NCBI GenBank assembly: GCA_030522415.1
Contig: CM060118.1
Coordinates: forward strand, 25,245,151 to 25,309,150
DNA length: 64,000 nt
Origin: Channallabes apus
Lineage: Eukaryota > Chordata > Actinopteri > Siluriformes > Clariidae
Direction of reading: 5' to 3'
Part shown: one piece after another, positions 1-61,712 of the stretch
Layout: the number at the start of each line of letters is the position of its first letter
How positions within the stretch are numbered: position 1 is the stretch's first letter
The notes under the pieces: model-generated
The model's database searches: none
What the model was told of the DNA's origin: nothing
Seen by the model: the letters and a program-made list of their open reading frames with translations, nothing else
Position numbers and translations under genes: made by a program

Positions 1-1974
1 ACATGAAACCAGTTAACATTACTGGTAAATATTAAAATATTTTAGTAAGGTTTTTGTGGCATCATGAGATGGCAATACGGGGCAATACTGTTACTGTGTG
101 TATGGCATGTATTACATTTGCCTTTCATTAGAATAACATTCATCACAGACACTAAATGGAAATTTAGAAAGCAATTTTTGGCCTGTTTAAAGTAAATTTT
201 TGAAAATTAAATCACACAAAGAAGCACTCAGTCCAACTTCATGTGACCACTTTGCTAAAAGAGCAGTTTCTTGAATGAAAAAAAAAAGGTGTTCTATACA
301 GTAGACAGGTCAAATATTATTCAAAAAGCAGTCAATAAAGTTTAGCTGCCTAGCATACAAACATGCTATATTTAAAAAGGTTTGGGCTCAAGCAACTATG
401 AATGTAATGCTAATTTAATCTGTCATCTTTATTCAAAGAACATCAATTTCCAAGCCTTTGTAATGGCAAGAAAATTACAATTACAGGATAATATAAATGT
501 TAATATGAAGTTATAAAGGTATCTTAAACAGCTCCAAGTATTTCCTATATTGTTGTATCTGGATATCTGTCTACTGTCCTATGAAACAGTTTATATAAAT
601 AAATAAATTTTTAAACATGTGAAACATATGAATTGAGCTGTCTCTCTGTGAGTGAAGGTACATACAGCATGGTTCTGTATACTTCCTGTCACTCTCAGGC
701 TGAGAAAAGGCAGTGAAAGAAGAAAATCAGGAATCATTAAAGTTTTTTTTTTTTTTTTTTTGCTTGTTACTCTGGAAACACATGACCACCGAGATGACAT
801 GTTCAGTGAGCTGCGCTGAATCCTCAAATCACAGTTACTGGTGTCAAATAATAATAAAAAAATTAACAGTAACAAAACTGCTCATTTTCACATAGTGAAC
901 ATGATAAAAAGAAAGAAATATCTATAAAATTTGGAGCAATGATACACCTTTGTTTTGTTATGGCAGTTTCTCCGGTGAAGCCCTCGGCAGAAAAATGTCA
1001 AGATGAAAATTGCTCATGTAGTCCTAGCGAAGATAAGGGTGTTCACCTATGCCACCCTGTGGAGCCTCCCAGGAACTCAACGCGCGCTTTAACTCTCATG
1101 AACATCCATGAAACAGCCACGGCAGGTCTGAACTCAAAGATCTCCTCTTCAAGTTTCTTTATATAGCTTAGTATGAAACCTCACCATGAAGCGGTGGGTC
1201 TCAATTTGTTGTTACTTCTTAGCCAGCTGGAAAGGATTCTGACCCTTTCAATAAAACAAACACAATGCTGATGTTCCAGATGTTTGCAGATATGATTGTT
1301 GTCTAAACACACCACACTTAAAAGGATTAAATCACACTTTTATATCACCAGTTGCAAGTTAGAACAATTACAATCACAAGAAGTTATAGGACACAAAGTG
1401 ACATTGTTCTACAGTACATGCTGGTAAAAGTAATATGCATTTTTCATTAAACCAAGACAGCAAAAATTATTTCCGTAACTTTGGCCGAGACGTTTATTTT
1501 TTTAAGCAATTAAGACTGGCTTAAAGAGATAATGGTTACCTATGATTTATTTGCATTTGATATCCATCTAATGCTTTTTTTTTTTTTTACCTTTTCCTTG
1601 ATATATGTCTAACTCCTATACAGTATGTAAGAGCATGGCAGCACCATCTGAGGTATTACATCCTGATGATAGGTTTACTGAAGCAGAACGTGATTAAAGT
1701 TTTAGTCAATCTCAAAAACATGCTTTTCATAGTAAGCAGCAGCAATTACACACAAGAATCAAGTTAATCACTCCTTCAACATACACATAACAACACATCA
1801 AAACAAATGAACAAACATTAGCTTGGGCGCCTCCTGATATGACTGAATTCTGCTGAAAGTGTAAAGGGTGTATATTGTCTTGGCTTTGCCTTCATCCGGA
1901 TTTCAGCTTGTCAGATGAGGTACAATAAGGCATAGAAGCATAATAGCAAATGCAGCAGCTTGCTTGTCATTGAG
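1..1974. other. 3' flank of col13a1, no gene recognised
   Basis: AT-rich sequence with short poly-A/T runs. Small open frames are not supported by any known domain. It may include longer 3' UTR forms if later AATAAA copies are used. Confidence 0.6.
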
Positions 1975-2133
1975 CAGCAATATACATATGGTATAAATTT
2001 ATTTTAAAAAAATTCTTCATAAAGATTAGTCAGGTGAATAATGTGGCACTATTCTAACACATGGCTAAAAAATGTCTGAACTGTAATTGCTAGATATGGT
2101 CTGTTAAGGCAAAAAATAAAAATAAGGCACCCT

Positions 2134-2169
<36 letters not shown>

Positions 2170-2850
2170 GGTCTTCTAAAGCTGCCCAAGAATTACTGAA
2201 TTTGTTAACTTTGGACTTTTTAAAAGTTTTTTTTTTCGTTTTTCCAGAGCACCCTCTCAAAATTGAGATTAAAACATGTACTGACCATATATGTTAATAA
2301 TTCATGCATTAAAATATACTAATGAACTAATTAAATCTCAGTGCCACATCATAGTTCGGTTATATGTCCCAAGCTCATTTTTTAAAAAACATTACAGTTT
2401 ACAATGGTGGTCAGTGCTACTGTATACAAATTTTGGTGTCCATTTTTATCTCAGAAATGAGGGGTTACCTCATGAAAGGCCATTTAAAAAAAATCCAGCT
2501 CCACTGACTAGTGCAGCATGGTCTGTTACAGCTCATCAAACATCATTATACAATAAGTTAATAGTCACAAGTCAGTTAACATAATGCACAAATATCATGC
2601 ATATGCTGCCTCAGTATACGTCCTCCTTATCAGAATATTTTTGCATAATGCACAGGCACAGTATAAAATCTGTTACATAAAAATATTGCCAGTATTAAAA
2701 AATAAACAATAATAAAAATAAATCTGTACAAACATCCTGCCACTATTTTTAGGTTTTTCAATATTTTTCCCCAACATACTGTATAACAAAGCAAACAGTA
2801 CAAAAATAAATATTCTATGTACAATCAAACACAAAAATCCGGAATTAATG

Positions 2851-2853
<3 letters not shown>
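1975..2853 (-). CDS. col13a1: col13a1 terminal exon: stop codon plus 3' UTR
   Basis: A very strong acceptor (T-rich tract ending TTTTGCAG) is followed directly by TGA at 2853-2851, giving the expected end CWNK-stop. The rest is 3' UTR. The first AATAAA on the minus strand after the stop that I can find is at 2003-1998, implying an exon of roughly 880 bp. The 3' boundary is approximate. A (CT)n repeat lies within the UTR. Confidence 0.75.
1998..2003 (-). promoter_or_regulatory. col13a1: Candidate polyadenylation signal
   Basis: AATAAA on the minus strand (TTTATT on the plus), about 850 nt past the stop codon. It is the first canonical signal I see in the terminal exon. Further copies at lower coordinates could give longer UTRs. 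Confidence 0.5.
2138..2168. repeat. (AG)n microsatellite in 3' UTR
   Basis: About 15 AG units, read as CT in the col13a1 transcript, inside the inferred 3' UTR. Confidence 0.95.
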
Positions 2854-50022
<47,169 letters not shown>

Positions 50023-51071
50023 CTGCAACAGAGGAAAAAAAGAGTTTGCCGTTAGTCGTTTGCACTAACGTAATAAACAATAAAACAATTGTAATAAAAC
50101 AATTCTGACATTGAGAAGGTTAAGCTGATTAGTTTTTGGTGGTATAATGTTTGAAATACTGATAAAAAAAAATATGAATTGAAAGTCCAGTCCTTTCAGA
50201 CTAACTCAATTGTGTGTTTAAACAAGGCCCTTAACCCTAATCTGCTCAGCTCGGTTTTCTGTCGCCTTGCATAAAAGCATCTGCAAAATGAATAAGTGTA
50301 AATGTAAATGAGTTTAACAGTCCTAGACCCTTTACCTCTGCATGTCAGCTAGTACTATATTTGGCCTGTATAAACTAAATTGTGATGACTCTAAATATCT
50401 AGACAGCATGCCTTGGCCGTAGTCTCTGTCAGTACAGGTGCAATCAGTGCATCGCTGATGACTCTTTTTATTCCTCTCAGTCGAGAGCTGTAGGGAAGGT
50501 AAACATCTCCTCTACTGAGTCACACTGATGGCTCTGCACATACATAAAGCAGTTTAATTTCAGAGTTGTGTTTATAAAGTAGTAGATCACAGGCCTGATG
50601 TCAGTGCCCGTCAAGAGATCCAGCTGGTTTTTCTGGCAGTGTGTTAGAAAGCCTTAAACACTGCTGACAGCAGGGGGGGAGGTAGAGATGCGTGTACCAC
50701 AGCACACTTCGGGGATATAGTTATCACACACTGCACTTTAAGTTAAAAACCCTAACTAATTCGTCACTGAAGTAGTACTTTTGCAGCTGCTTGGTTTATC
50801 ATTTTTAATTCTGCAATCAGTACACTGCTGCTTTATTCCTTAAAACATCCAGTCTGTGTGTTGTTACAGTAGACAGTGGTAGTATTCAGAATACTGCATA
50901 AAACAGTGGTTGCAGAGCAGTTTAGTCTCGTTTCAAGTGATTAATGTATCTTGTGGGCTGCATCATGGGCTGATGAAACGTCCTTTCTTTTAAATGCACT
51001 TTAGCTAGCATCAAAGAAGGATTAAATCAGTACTGTACTCTGGAAACATCTTTATAAAATGTTCTTTCAAG

Positions 51072-51112
<41 letters not shown>
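51072..51112. repeat. (AAT)n microsatellite
   Basis: About 13 AAT units. Confidence 0.95.
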
Positions 51113-52300
51113 TCATGCATTTATTCATAAACCACTGACATACAGGATTCCAAATCTTGCCATAGACACATATGTAAAAATCACTTACAATCAAATACCT
51201 CATGTCACATCAAATTCAGATCATCTCCTCATTCAGCCATCAGGCACAAGTACAAACCACTCCATCAAACAATTTGTGACAGGCAGCTTTTTTTTTTTTT
51301 TTTAACTTTCTGAAAGTAAATGATTAGATCAAGCTGTTTTCCTTTAGGTACAATGCATAAGGACAGAATAATAGATGGCTTTCCAGACTGCTTACGTTTA
51401 AAATAGCATGAAAATGGAAGCTGGTGTATGACAGCTTTGCTTTTAAATGGCCCAAGGAAGAAACAGGCCACAGACATGGACATATGGACATAAAGCCCAG
51501 GCACAGTGATCCAGATGAAGACAAATGGAATGAGAAATGAAAAGAAATTAAGTGCAACTTAAAGTCGGCTTGCCTTAGAGACAAAGATGTATGTCTCCTA
51601 GGTCTGAAACATTTCATGCATGTATTATGTACTCCAGTGAAAAAGCAGAAAGCAGAAGTCTGACCAGTCCTTCCTGTAATTTAGATGTGCAATAACTAAG
51701 GCAGGTATAAGTAATGGTACGGTCACAACAGTGACAAACCTTTCCTAGGGTCCTATGAATTATTTTCCTTTCCTGTTTTGAGAGCCCTGTGTTTTTCTAG
51801 TAATTAGAGGAGATATTTATCAAAACTGCTGCCAAAGTGCCAAGTGGTATTTTTTGGAGAAAATGCCCAAATGAAGCACAAGAGAAATCTGTGGTTAAAC
51901 AGGCATAGGCAGGGTATTGAGAGCAATTAGATCTGTTAATAGAACTGACCCTGAGTCACTCCAAAGCAATAAAACATCAAGAAAGGACTTTTAAAGCCTC
52001 CATATAACCTTATACTGTACTTTGCAAAGAATTGTTTTTTGACTAAGGAGGCTCAGAACCTGGTTGCAAGTGTGAAAAAAAAATGCAAAGCAAACTGAAG
52101 TAACTAATAGGATTGCATTAGAAATAAATATGATTGAAAAGTAGGTATTACATTTGCATAAGACTGCAACTTAAAGTCGGCTTGCACCATTTTCACCATT
52201 ATGTCATCAACAGTATGTCTCAGATATGATCTCAAAATAACGAGAAGTTTTCTCCAAATGATAACTTTGTATTTTCACAGTAAAATATTTTTGCATTTTA

Positions 52301-52793
52301 TACACAGCAATCAGCCATACCATTATGACCACTGACAGGTGAAGTTAATATCACCACCAACTATATACACGTAAACTGGTGACAGGATCATGGGAAAAGG
52401 CTCACCCATGCCCTTGGGGACCACATGCTAGTACACACAAAAGTAATGCGGCACAAATTGTCAATGCTGTCCGCCATAGAAAGGCAGCAGAACTCCCAAT
52501 GTATCACAGCCCACCTCACATGGGTCCAGCTGCTGACCAGGCCTCCAAGCTCCTCAGATCTCAATCAGACTGAACACCCATGGGATGTGCTGGACAAACA
52601 AGTCCAAACCACGGGAGCTCCACCCTGCAACCCACAGCACCCGCCAACATCCTGGTGCCAGACACCACAGCACACTCACAGAGGCCCCGTGGAACCACAC
52701 AGTGAGGGGCCAGTACTGCCCCGATGGCACAAGGGAAACTAAAGCTCAGGTGGTTTTAATTTTAATGGCTTTATCATTATTGCTGATCAGTTT
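52301..52793 (+). mobile_element. Degenerate Tc1-like transposon, copy B
   Basis: Starts ACAGCAATCAGCCATACC and ends TTGCTGATCAGTTTA, degraded inverted termini of the same family as copy A. Plus-strand remnants include QTEHPWDVLDKQVQ and TSWCQTPQHT, from the C-terminal DDE region. Most of the transposase is deleted. Confidence 0.75.
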
Positions 52794-54864
52794 ATTCCAC
52801 ATGATTGCATTCCAATGGACATATGATTGTGTGTTTAATACTGTCATACATGCACAATTAAAGACAATGTGACAGATTTTATTATCCATCTTTTAGCATT
52901 CTCTCGAAGTTTTGATTTCTGAGGTGTTAAGTTCCAAAAAATTCATTTAAATATTGTTTTCAAAGTTATGAAAGTTAGCATCGTTTATTTTGGGATCCTT
53001 TTAAATTAGGATCTTCTACTTTTGGCCATTATGGCTTACAACACCTTACTAAAATAAACATGGTCAGTTTAATATGAGGAGAGCAGTTTACAAATTAGAA
53101 ATGTTTTGGCACAGACCATATGTCTAAGCGGACATACTGAAATACCCAGAAGGCATTTTCATTCTCCTTAAACCATACTGGGGATGTATTCAATCAGGCC
53201 AGGCATCAGAATTATTTACTCCCTTGACGGAGCCCATACTGTATCTTCACACCCAGAGAGAGAGAGCCAAGCACAATGTGGAATGAGCAATACATATCAA
53301 ACATGCACGTATTGCTTTTGGACAAAAAATCACCGCATGATAAACAGGACGCAAAAAGCAGATAATCTTCTAGGAATGACTGGTAGTGATACCAAAAAAA
53401 AAAAGTGCTGGCATGAATAGCCATTTTGGTGTAGAGACAGGCCACTGAGGTCAGGGAGTGGTGGCTGTGAAAGGTGAAACCCTATGTACAAGCATGTGGA
53501 AGTGTATACTCAGATTCCTGACACATTCTGGGCTTGCTACCACTTCCTGTTCTGCTGGATTGCTCTGGGACATCTTTAGACAACCTTCGTCAAAAGGCAC
53601 ATCAAGCACTGGCTTCAAATATACTGCACATGAAGATGTGTACAGGAATCCTATTCAGAAGTCCTTCTCTGTGTACTGTGAATTACATAATACTCAGTAT
53701 GTTACAGTACATACAGTATGCTCCTGTGAAAATATACTACAAAAGCAATATTAAACAAAGTAATTCTAAAAAGCAATTTGGAATTTCATTTCTCTCTAGT
53801 CGTGAGTCATTTGCAACCAGCTTGCTGACTGATTTTCTAATTTTAAAACCATTTGATGCCTTTGGTGAGCCACAGTTCTTTTACATACATGTGTTCACAA
53901 TTTGCAATATAAAATAATTTAATATGGGGAAAAATATATAAAATATGAGGATGTATACATAGGTAATACAACACAAGTAATTTTATTTAACTTCATTATT
54001 GTACGAAACTTGACTAGGCAACCCAGACCAAATGGGACACCATCTTGGAAGCGTCCAATTCCCACTCCAGTGATCCTGGAATTCTATACCCCAAAATACC
54101 CAAGCCCTGCTTCCCACCACTACTCCTCTTATCTTGGGCCAGTCTCTCAGATTCCCCTCTCCTCTGAAAGCCCCCTGTAAAGACACCGCACAAGCCAAGA
54201 ACACATGTGTCATCTTTCCACCTTCTGCATTGTAAGCATAGTACAGGAATGTCACAGCGGCGGGGGAAGATAGGAACCTTAATAAAACACTTGGCCTAGA
54301 GTTCTGTTGGCATGGGGAAAGTGCTGTGATGGTTCTCTAATTTCAGATTAGAGGTTTGGCAAAACGTTGACTCACCCACAACATTACAACATAGCAAACA
54401 CTTATTTCTTGCCAATTTCTGAATTTATATCTCATTATATCTCATTCAGAAGTTAAGAAGAAAACAAATATAAGACTATTCTGCCTATTTCTGGATATTT
54501 ATTGATACAGGCCTTGATACATTGAGACATTACGTCTTGATATCTGGTCATAAACAAAATGATCTCTTTTTTTAAGAGCAAGCTATGTTAAATCCTAAAA
54601 TGAAATGTCAAGTGATAGGGTGAATAATCATATATAGCTATAGGACCAAAAGCATATGGATGTGGGTGTGTAACTATTAGACCCATATGTGGGCCTGTCC
54701 AAAACTTTTGCCACAAAGTTAAAAGCACAAAGTTGATTGTGTACAAATCCCCAAGGGATGTGCTCCGTAATCTAATTCCAGGAGTTTGGAGACTACATAG
54801 CAAAGGGGGATCCAACTTTGTTTTAAAGGCTTTCATTTTTTAAAATGGTTACATACATTATGGG

Positions 54865-55069
54865 CACTGGTGGCTCAGTGGTAGGTGTTTTGCCTGCCAT
54901 GTAAAAGGCGAGGGTCCGATTCCCAGCCAGTGCCCAAACCCAAGCAACTGGAGGCTGTGCTGGTCCCAAGCCTGGGTAAAATGGAAGGGTTGCTTTAGGA
55001 AGGGTATCCGATGGAAGAAACCTGTGCCAAACTTGTATGTGTGGACCAAGCGTCTACTTGACAACAACA
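54865..55069 (+). mobile_element. tRNA-derived SINE with RTE-like tail and 14-bp TSD
   Basis: Head TGGCTCAGTGGTAGG (A box) and GGTCCGATTCCC (B box), body CCAAGCCTGGGTAAAATGG. Flanked by ACATACATTATGGG at 54851-54864 and 55070-55083. Same family as 40940-41094. Confidence 0.92.
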
Positions 55070-56597
55070 ACATACATTATGGGTATAATGGTCAGGTGTC
55101 CACATACATTAGGCCATATAGTGTACAATGAGACATTTTAGCTAATGGTGAGTTCACAAAAAGTGTCCATCCTCTTAACTACTTCACTGCTGAGGTCATT
55201 ATAATGGTCTAACAGTTTCTGTGGCGTTTTATTTTACTTATCAAATGAGACTTCTTTTTGTCAAATATAAACCCTGTGTGAATGTGAAGTGAAAAAATAT
55301 AATTGCTTTCATAGAGTTTCACATCCTTTCTATATAGCCTTGTTAAATACAATTCTCCGAATAAAAATACTTTTGTGTGACCCTTCAAGAAAGCTGAGGA
55401 GATGCAATGACTTGCTGGAAAAGGGGGTACCATAATCTATCCTACTTTTCTATTCTCACAAAACCAATAAACTGTAAACAAACACCATATCAAATTTAGC
55501 TATTTCCACACACAAAAAAAAAATGAAGAACAGAAACCAACAGTTCATCATCCACAATCCACATACAGTATAGGCAGGTCGAGTCAGGTGAATCACCACG
55601 CAAAAGTAATTTGCACTTACTCTTAGGTCTCCTCTGAGCAGGTATTATAAGATTTAAATGGGCAAACAGGGAACCACACACGCCAGCTTTTATACAGAAC
55701 AACTTCTATAATCCAAAACTGGTTCCATTTGGCTATGCAGCTCAGATGATAATTCCATTTGTTTCTTTTGGTTATTGCTTGCGCTATATTTCTCAGATTT
55801 TTTTCAGTTGCAGCTTTTCTCGAAAGGCCAGAAGGTTGACATTATATTCACTTACTGAAATCTTTCTGGCTCATTTGTGGCAAAATAGAAGCTGAAATAT
55901 CTTCCCAAACAGTCCATATAGATGAAAAACTGCGCCACTAAGCCTGAGATTAAATAATTACCAGAAGCCTCTTACAGATCACCACAAAGCACTCATTGTG
56001 GTGGTGCCAGGAATGTCACTATTACCCTGACTTTACCATCTTTCCCCCAAATTGCTCTCAGGAGGAAAAGCATACATTAAAAAGCTGACCACCTTTTCCA
56101 GTCTGGGTAGAAGAAAAGCTTCCTCCTCTAATCCATGGAGATGATTCGTGAGCTGGAACAAGACATAAATCTTGATATATTTTTTTTTGTATGCCTATGA
56201 CATATCCAGAATTCAGTAATGGAGCCTGCACAGGAACACCTACTGTCTTTCAATTTTCACATGAATGCACATACTAACACCACATCACACAGTCCACATG
56301 CCCAGTGAATGGATGTTCCAGAGATTCATAGAAACAAAGGAATAGTGCTGCTTTAAACTCCAGCTTGCCTTTTGCAAGTTATGATGTACTATAATAATGT
56401 GGGAAGACTTCGCTGTTGTGCACAGGGTTTAATAAGGGCTTGTTCTGACTTCACTTCTTTCGATTAGTATGAAATGCAACAATTCACGCTGGTTGACATG
56501 GTGAACTCTTTCATGCTCTCCACTTTAATTGCGTCCTGCTTAGTGAATCAACAACACAAAAGAAGTAGCCAGGAAGTGCAAAGAGAACTTAATTATC

Positions 56598-56626
56598 AAA
56601 GAAAGAAAGAAAGAAAGAAAGAAAAG
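56598..56626. repeat. (GAAA)n microsatellite
   Basis: Seven GAAA units. Confidence 0.95.
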
Positions 56627-57326
56627 AACACAGAGTTTTAAAGTAGCAGGAATAACATTAGGGGAGAAATCCTACTTTTTATCTAGTGGGAAAATTCTTA
56701 GTTAGAGGCCCTGAGCTCAGCTTATGTATAACAGATAAAATTCAGATTTGAAAAAGCAGGGTTGCGTTAACACCTGCGCAGGTGTGAGATGTTATACCTT
56801 AGCAGCTACTCTGCTAGGGGCTTGAAGAAACAAGGCTGCAGGTAGAGAATATAAGAAACACACACACATATCTAGTTGATGTACTGTATATAGAATGCAG
56901 CACAGTGAAAGTCAAAACCTTCTAACCTAAAGAACTTTATGTGGTCTCACACTGATGTTTGCATAGCTTCACATACCTGATGTAACCAGGATAGCTTTAG
57001 GCAACATTCATGGTATAAAACTATCCAGTGTTAACTTGGATCTCAGCCCAAGAACCTGGAAGACTGAATGGTGTCGAAAGGAATAAAAAAAACAATAGAT
57101 TGAGAGGTTATGAACTATATATTTTGAGATGCAGTGCTATAGCAGGTTTTATTCAATGCTCACTGCTTAAACAACATGGAAACAAATATGATTTACCAAC
57201 AATTCGATCGTTTTAACACAGCTATAACACAACTTTAATACAGCTACGAATCCCAAGGATTAACTACAAAGGCTGTACTGAAAGAAATGCAAACATGGGC
57301 ATAATGTTTTTATTAACCGACCTGGC

Positions 57327-57450
57327 ACACAGTGGCTTAGTGGTTAGTACTGTTGCCTTGGACCTTCAGGGTCTGGGTTCAATTCCCATCTTGGGGTCCC
57401 TGTGACTCTGTATACAGGTTAAAGCGGTATACATGATGAGTGAGTGAGTA
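57327..57450 (+). mobile_element. tRNA-derived SINE with internal deletion
   Basis: tRNA head TGGCTTAGTGGTTAG and GGGTTCAATTCCC is joined almost directly to the family's 3' end (AGGTTAAAGCGGTATACATG and GAGT tail). The central body is missing. Confidence 0.85.
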
Positions 57451-58044
57451 AGACGACATACAGCAGGTCTATACCTACTCCATAGTAACTCTTCATGATG
57501 TTCTTCCATCATTGAGTTCTTGACGAAGAAGGCTAGAGGTTTATGTGGATGACACCACCGACAAGAGCAATGTGCACAGATAGATGAATAAGAGGAAACC
57601 ATGCAGTGCTACTGTAGATCTACTGTAGATCTACTGTCTACTGGCATGACAGTGGGTATCACAGTTCACACCTGAATTTATTCAAAGAGGCTCAATGATG
57701 CCGTAAATGTTTGTAATTAGATTAGATTGGAGCCAACTTTATTGTCACTGCACATGTAGGTACAAGGCATCTAGGTACAAATATAGTTAGCATCTAACCA
57801 GAAGTGCATTTTCACAATGCAGAATAGTTTGTATATATATATAAACAGTATATAGTGAGGGAGACAATGTCAGTTATGCCCACTTTTGGTACAGTACTTG
57901 TACTTAATTTAAATACAATGACTTTAAAATCTGCAAACAAGAATGAAATTACCGACTTCTGAATACATAACACTTATTCACAGTATAGATAAGGCCTAGG
58001 AGCAGTCTGGGACAAGAAGGAGCCATGCTTTTCCTACAGTACTT

Positions 58045-58077
58045 ACACACCCACACACACACACACACCCACACACA

Positions 58078-58149
<72 letters not shown>
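58045..58149. repeat. (CA)n microsatellite
   Basis: CA repeat with several ACCC interruptions on the left, then about 33 pure units. Confidence 0.95.
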
Positions 58150-58150
<1 letters not shown>

Positions 58151-59709
58151 TTATTCCATGCACAACAACAGTTGCTTATGAAAGACAAATTGCTTCCTAG
58201 ATAAGGTTAAAACAGCATCTAAACTATTGCAGGTCAGAAAGGCTTTAAACTCACAAATGAGATCTGTGGCATTTTCCACTTCTGCTTTAGAAACCCTAAT
58301 TGCCGTGTCCATATTTGTAAGGCCCTCTTTAAAACTCGGGAACCTTTATTTATGTTGAGAGGGTGATAAAAGACATGATTTGTGCTCTCGTTTTAAAACA
58401 GGTTTCTCTTTGTACTCCAAGGGGAAAATCCACCCTTAAGAGTAAAGAAAGCACACAATACAGTCCATAAGGAAAAGGGAAAAAATCCACTCACATTATG
58501 AGAGACTGCTGACATAAGCAGAATATGTTTCTGAAACACCAATTACTCTTCCGTACAATCCAGCTTTCTTATAGCCTAAATGTGAGATTTTTACATGGGT
58601 AGTTATGTAGTAAACAGGATCAAGTCTAACAAATCTGCTAGTCGGTTTTGTCACGTCATTGAAATGAAAGACTACAGACGTAGGAACGTCTCAGAGGGCC
58701 ATGATGCTGAGGGTTTACTCACTTACGATTCGAATTAAAAATATGGTATGATACGGTGCTTGGGGAACATATCTTGGCTATGATTAGGTTAGTGATAGAA
58801 AAGGGCAGTACACTGCCATGACAAGAGTTATTAAAACAGAAGCTTGATGATCAGACTACAGTCGCATTTCTGAAATAAACATCGAGCACCTTGATGCTTT
58901 TACCATGTGTGTTTCTGAGCAGGCATGTGGCCAAGAGCACTCTACACATCGTTGCTGGTGTTAAAAGTGCCTATCAAATGAGTGCTGCCTGCTGGCTGAT
59001 TGCAAAACCAGAGCTGTTGGAATAAACATTACACAGACACTAAAGTGTTAAAAGAGCTGCACAGTCTCAGTCCTACTGTGGAGCAGGAGGGCAGTCAAGT
59101 GCAGAGTTACTGGGCAGACTGACCCATGCAATATATTTATGATTTATGAAGTATTTCTATAATGAGTAAAACCAGAGCTCAGACAGTGAGCGCACCACCT
59201 GTACAGTAAATAAATGTACAGTGAGTGTGGCTTACACTTTCCCACAATGTTTTTTAGTTATCTACAGTATCCTTCTCTCCTATGAGGGATGGCACATTCC
59301 TTGTCATGTGATGCCTGAGCCGTGGTGGTGAAGAGAAAGAGCAACCTGTGTCTACATGAATCTCAGATGTTACTTCTTTTGACACTTGATATTCTGTGAC
59401 ATTCAGGTGTCAGAACGGTGTTAAAATACTAAGGCGGTCCACAATCTTCTCTTTCTATTAACACTCTTTGTGTGCACATTGCAATATTTCTTCTTTTCTT
59501 TCATGATTGTTTAATATTAAGCTATCATCAATGAGAACAACTGTGAAGCAAACAGGTGGCAATCATCTGAGAACGGAGTTAACTGCTGCTTCATGTAAAG
59601 CCAAGCATTTTATTCTGGTGAGAAACATACTGAATATATGACTACAGAATCAACAGTTTTATTTTGTCAACCAAGAGATCCAGCTGCATAAAATTATTTT
59701 GCTCCTAAT

Positions 59710-60266
59710 ACAAGGGGTGTTCAAGTCGAATAAGGTCTTGTGATGAGCTTGCTCATGTATGATGGTGTAAAACTGATTGACATTTACAGGAGACTTCAAG
59801 CACAGTGGGTTGATGAGACAGTGACAGCGGCTGAGATGGCTCAGAGCCCGCAAACATTCAACAAATGTAACGCCTGATCCTTGAAAATCGATGGATAACT
59901 TGTCACCAACTAGTGGAAGAGACTCATCTGTCTGTGGGGGCTGTACACACTATCATTCACAAACACTACATTACAGGAACTCAGTTGGGAGTTACTGCCA
60001 AATCCCCTGTACGCTTCTGAACTCTTTCCAAGCCATTTCTGGATGTTTGGACCATTAAAGGAGTTCCTGGGAGGCCAGAGTTTTAGATTTGAAGCAGACA
60101 GTCTGATCATGGCTCCGGCATACTGAGAAAAGTTTTTACCTTGATGGTATCCAAGCATGAGGTAAGTGCATTAGTGTAGTAGGGGATTATATAGAGAAAT
60201 AAAGGTAGTTTTTGCTCTTATATTTGTGTTCTGTTATTCGACACAAGTTCTGATTTGAATTGAATT
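59710..60266 (+). mobile_element. Internally deleted mariner element, copy 2
   Basis: Starts GGGGTGTTCAAGTCGAATA and ends near GTTCTGATTTGAAT, degraded termini of the same family as copy 1. A plus-strand frame has LSVGAVHTIIHK, with the later GGQ-F region nearby, as in copy 1. Confidence 0.7.
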
Positions 60267-61712
60267 GAACATAGCTTGCATATTGACATGCATATTTAAA
60301 GAAAAAATATCCTTAAAAGATCTGAAATAGTTATTAATATATTTAAATCTTTTGTTGGGGGCCACGGGCCACTGCTTAGTCACCCATCACAAAAAAGGGT
60401 CCGCTCTCAATGAGGCACTTCAAGCCCCTTTAAAAGGGAAGCGAAATAAACCTAGACTTGTTGAAGGATGACAAATCTACACAAAAGGCTACCAGGACTA
60501 AAAAGGGGAAAAAAAATGCATGAAAATATCATGTTTCCTCACGATGAGGAAAACAGACTTGACCCCGAACAGTGAGCTCCATCCAGAAACGTTAAGGTAT
60601 GAAGGACACACACACATTCCTTTATTTCCCAAACACAAAACCATCAAGTGTTCTTCCACAGCTTTTCTGTCTGAGAAAACTCAAGCTGCAGCAAAAATAA
60701 TCAAATCCAAATGAAGCACAATCTGCTTGGAAATTCTTGCTGCTATGTCCAGTGATCCTGTAAAGCTTATTCAGAGTCTGTTGCTGTGGTATACCAAGAA
60801 CATTTTGAACCAGCTACTCAATTACAGCTCAAAATAATCCCTAGTCACACAAACGCTAGTGTCCTGGACCTGGAGTGTCACGCTGGTGTTGTGTTACACA
60901 GGCAGAGTAAAAAAAATAATAAAAAAAGAGCCATATTTAATATAACGTACAATCAGAAAGTCGACTAATATTAATGAACATTATTTGTCATCAACTTACA
61001 AGACAAAATAAGCTCGATGACTTACAGTATGTGTTCATCAAAGTCAGATCTGGTCTGAATGTAAAAAAAAAAAAAAAAAGGAAACAGCATCTCATTAATG
61101 TGTTTACAGTACGTCCGTATACTGTGTTTGAGGCACGTTACCGGGTGACTGTCATGTTGAGAAATCATTTCAGAAACGTGTTTTGGAGAGATGTTGATGA
61201 GCTCTGTTCAGTTCCTACATCCAGCAAGCATCCGTACTGATCACAACAATTTTTACAAACCTCTGAACGCACATAAACCAGAATCCTCCCAATCCCAAAT
61301 GTTCTCTCTGTCTATTCACTTCTGTGTAATTTATCTCTTGTTTCCTCATTACTGTTAGTGAAGTAGCACAAGAAACATGCCTGTGCTCTTTAATACTGCT
61401 TTCGTTCACTATGAATTCAAGCAGAGTCTAACATCTCCTCATCACCCTACACCACAGAATGCCAGCCTAGACTCTGGAATCCAAACACTCTGGCATACTA
61501 TACTGGCTTGTAAAAGTCACTCCATCCTCCTTACTTCAGTACGACCACAGTGAGTCTGCATAGGTCTTGGTCAATGCCCTAAAGGCATGGACAAAATGCT
61601 ACATTGGAATCAACTGAATTCATAGCTTTCCTATTACAGTATCTCAGTACGATTGACATGTAAATAAGACAAAAAGACCAAGACACTTCGTTTGTACATC
61701 ATACATGCACTG

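Noticed and set aside
939..1166. 75-codon plus-strand frame with several cysteines
   Set aside because: No recognised domain, no splice or promoter context; considered as end of a neighbouring gene but not supportable.
55621..55633. 13-bp segment with a good GTAAGT donor and CTCAG acceptor on the minus strand
   Set aside because: 13 bp would destroy the frame between exon 1 and the 8-bp exon, and it codes nothing collagen-like.
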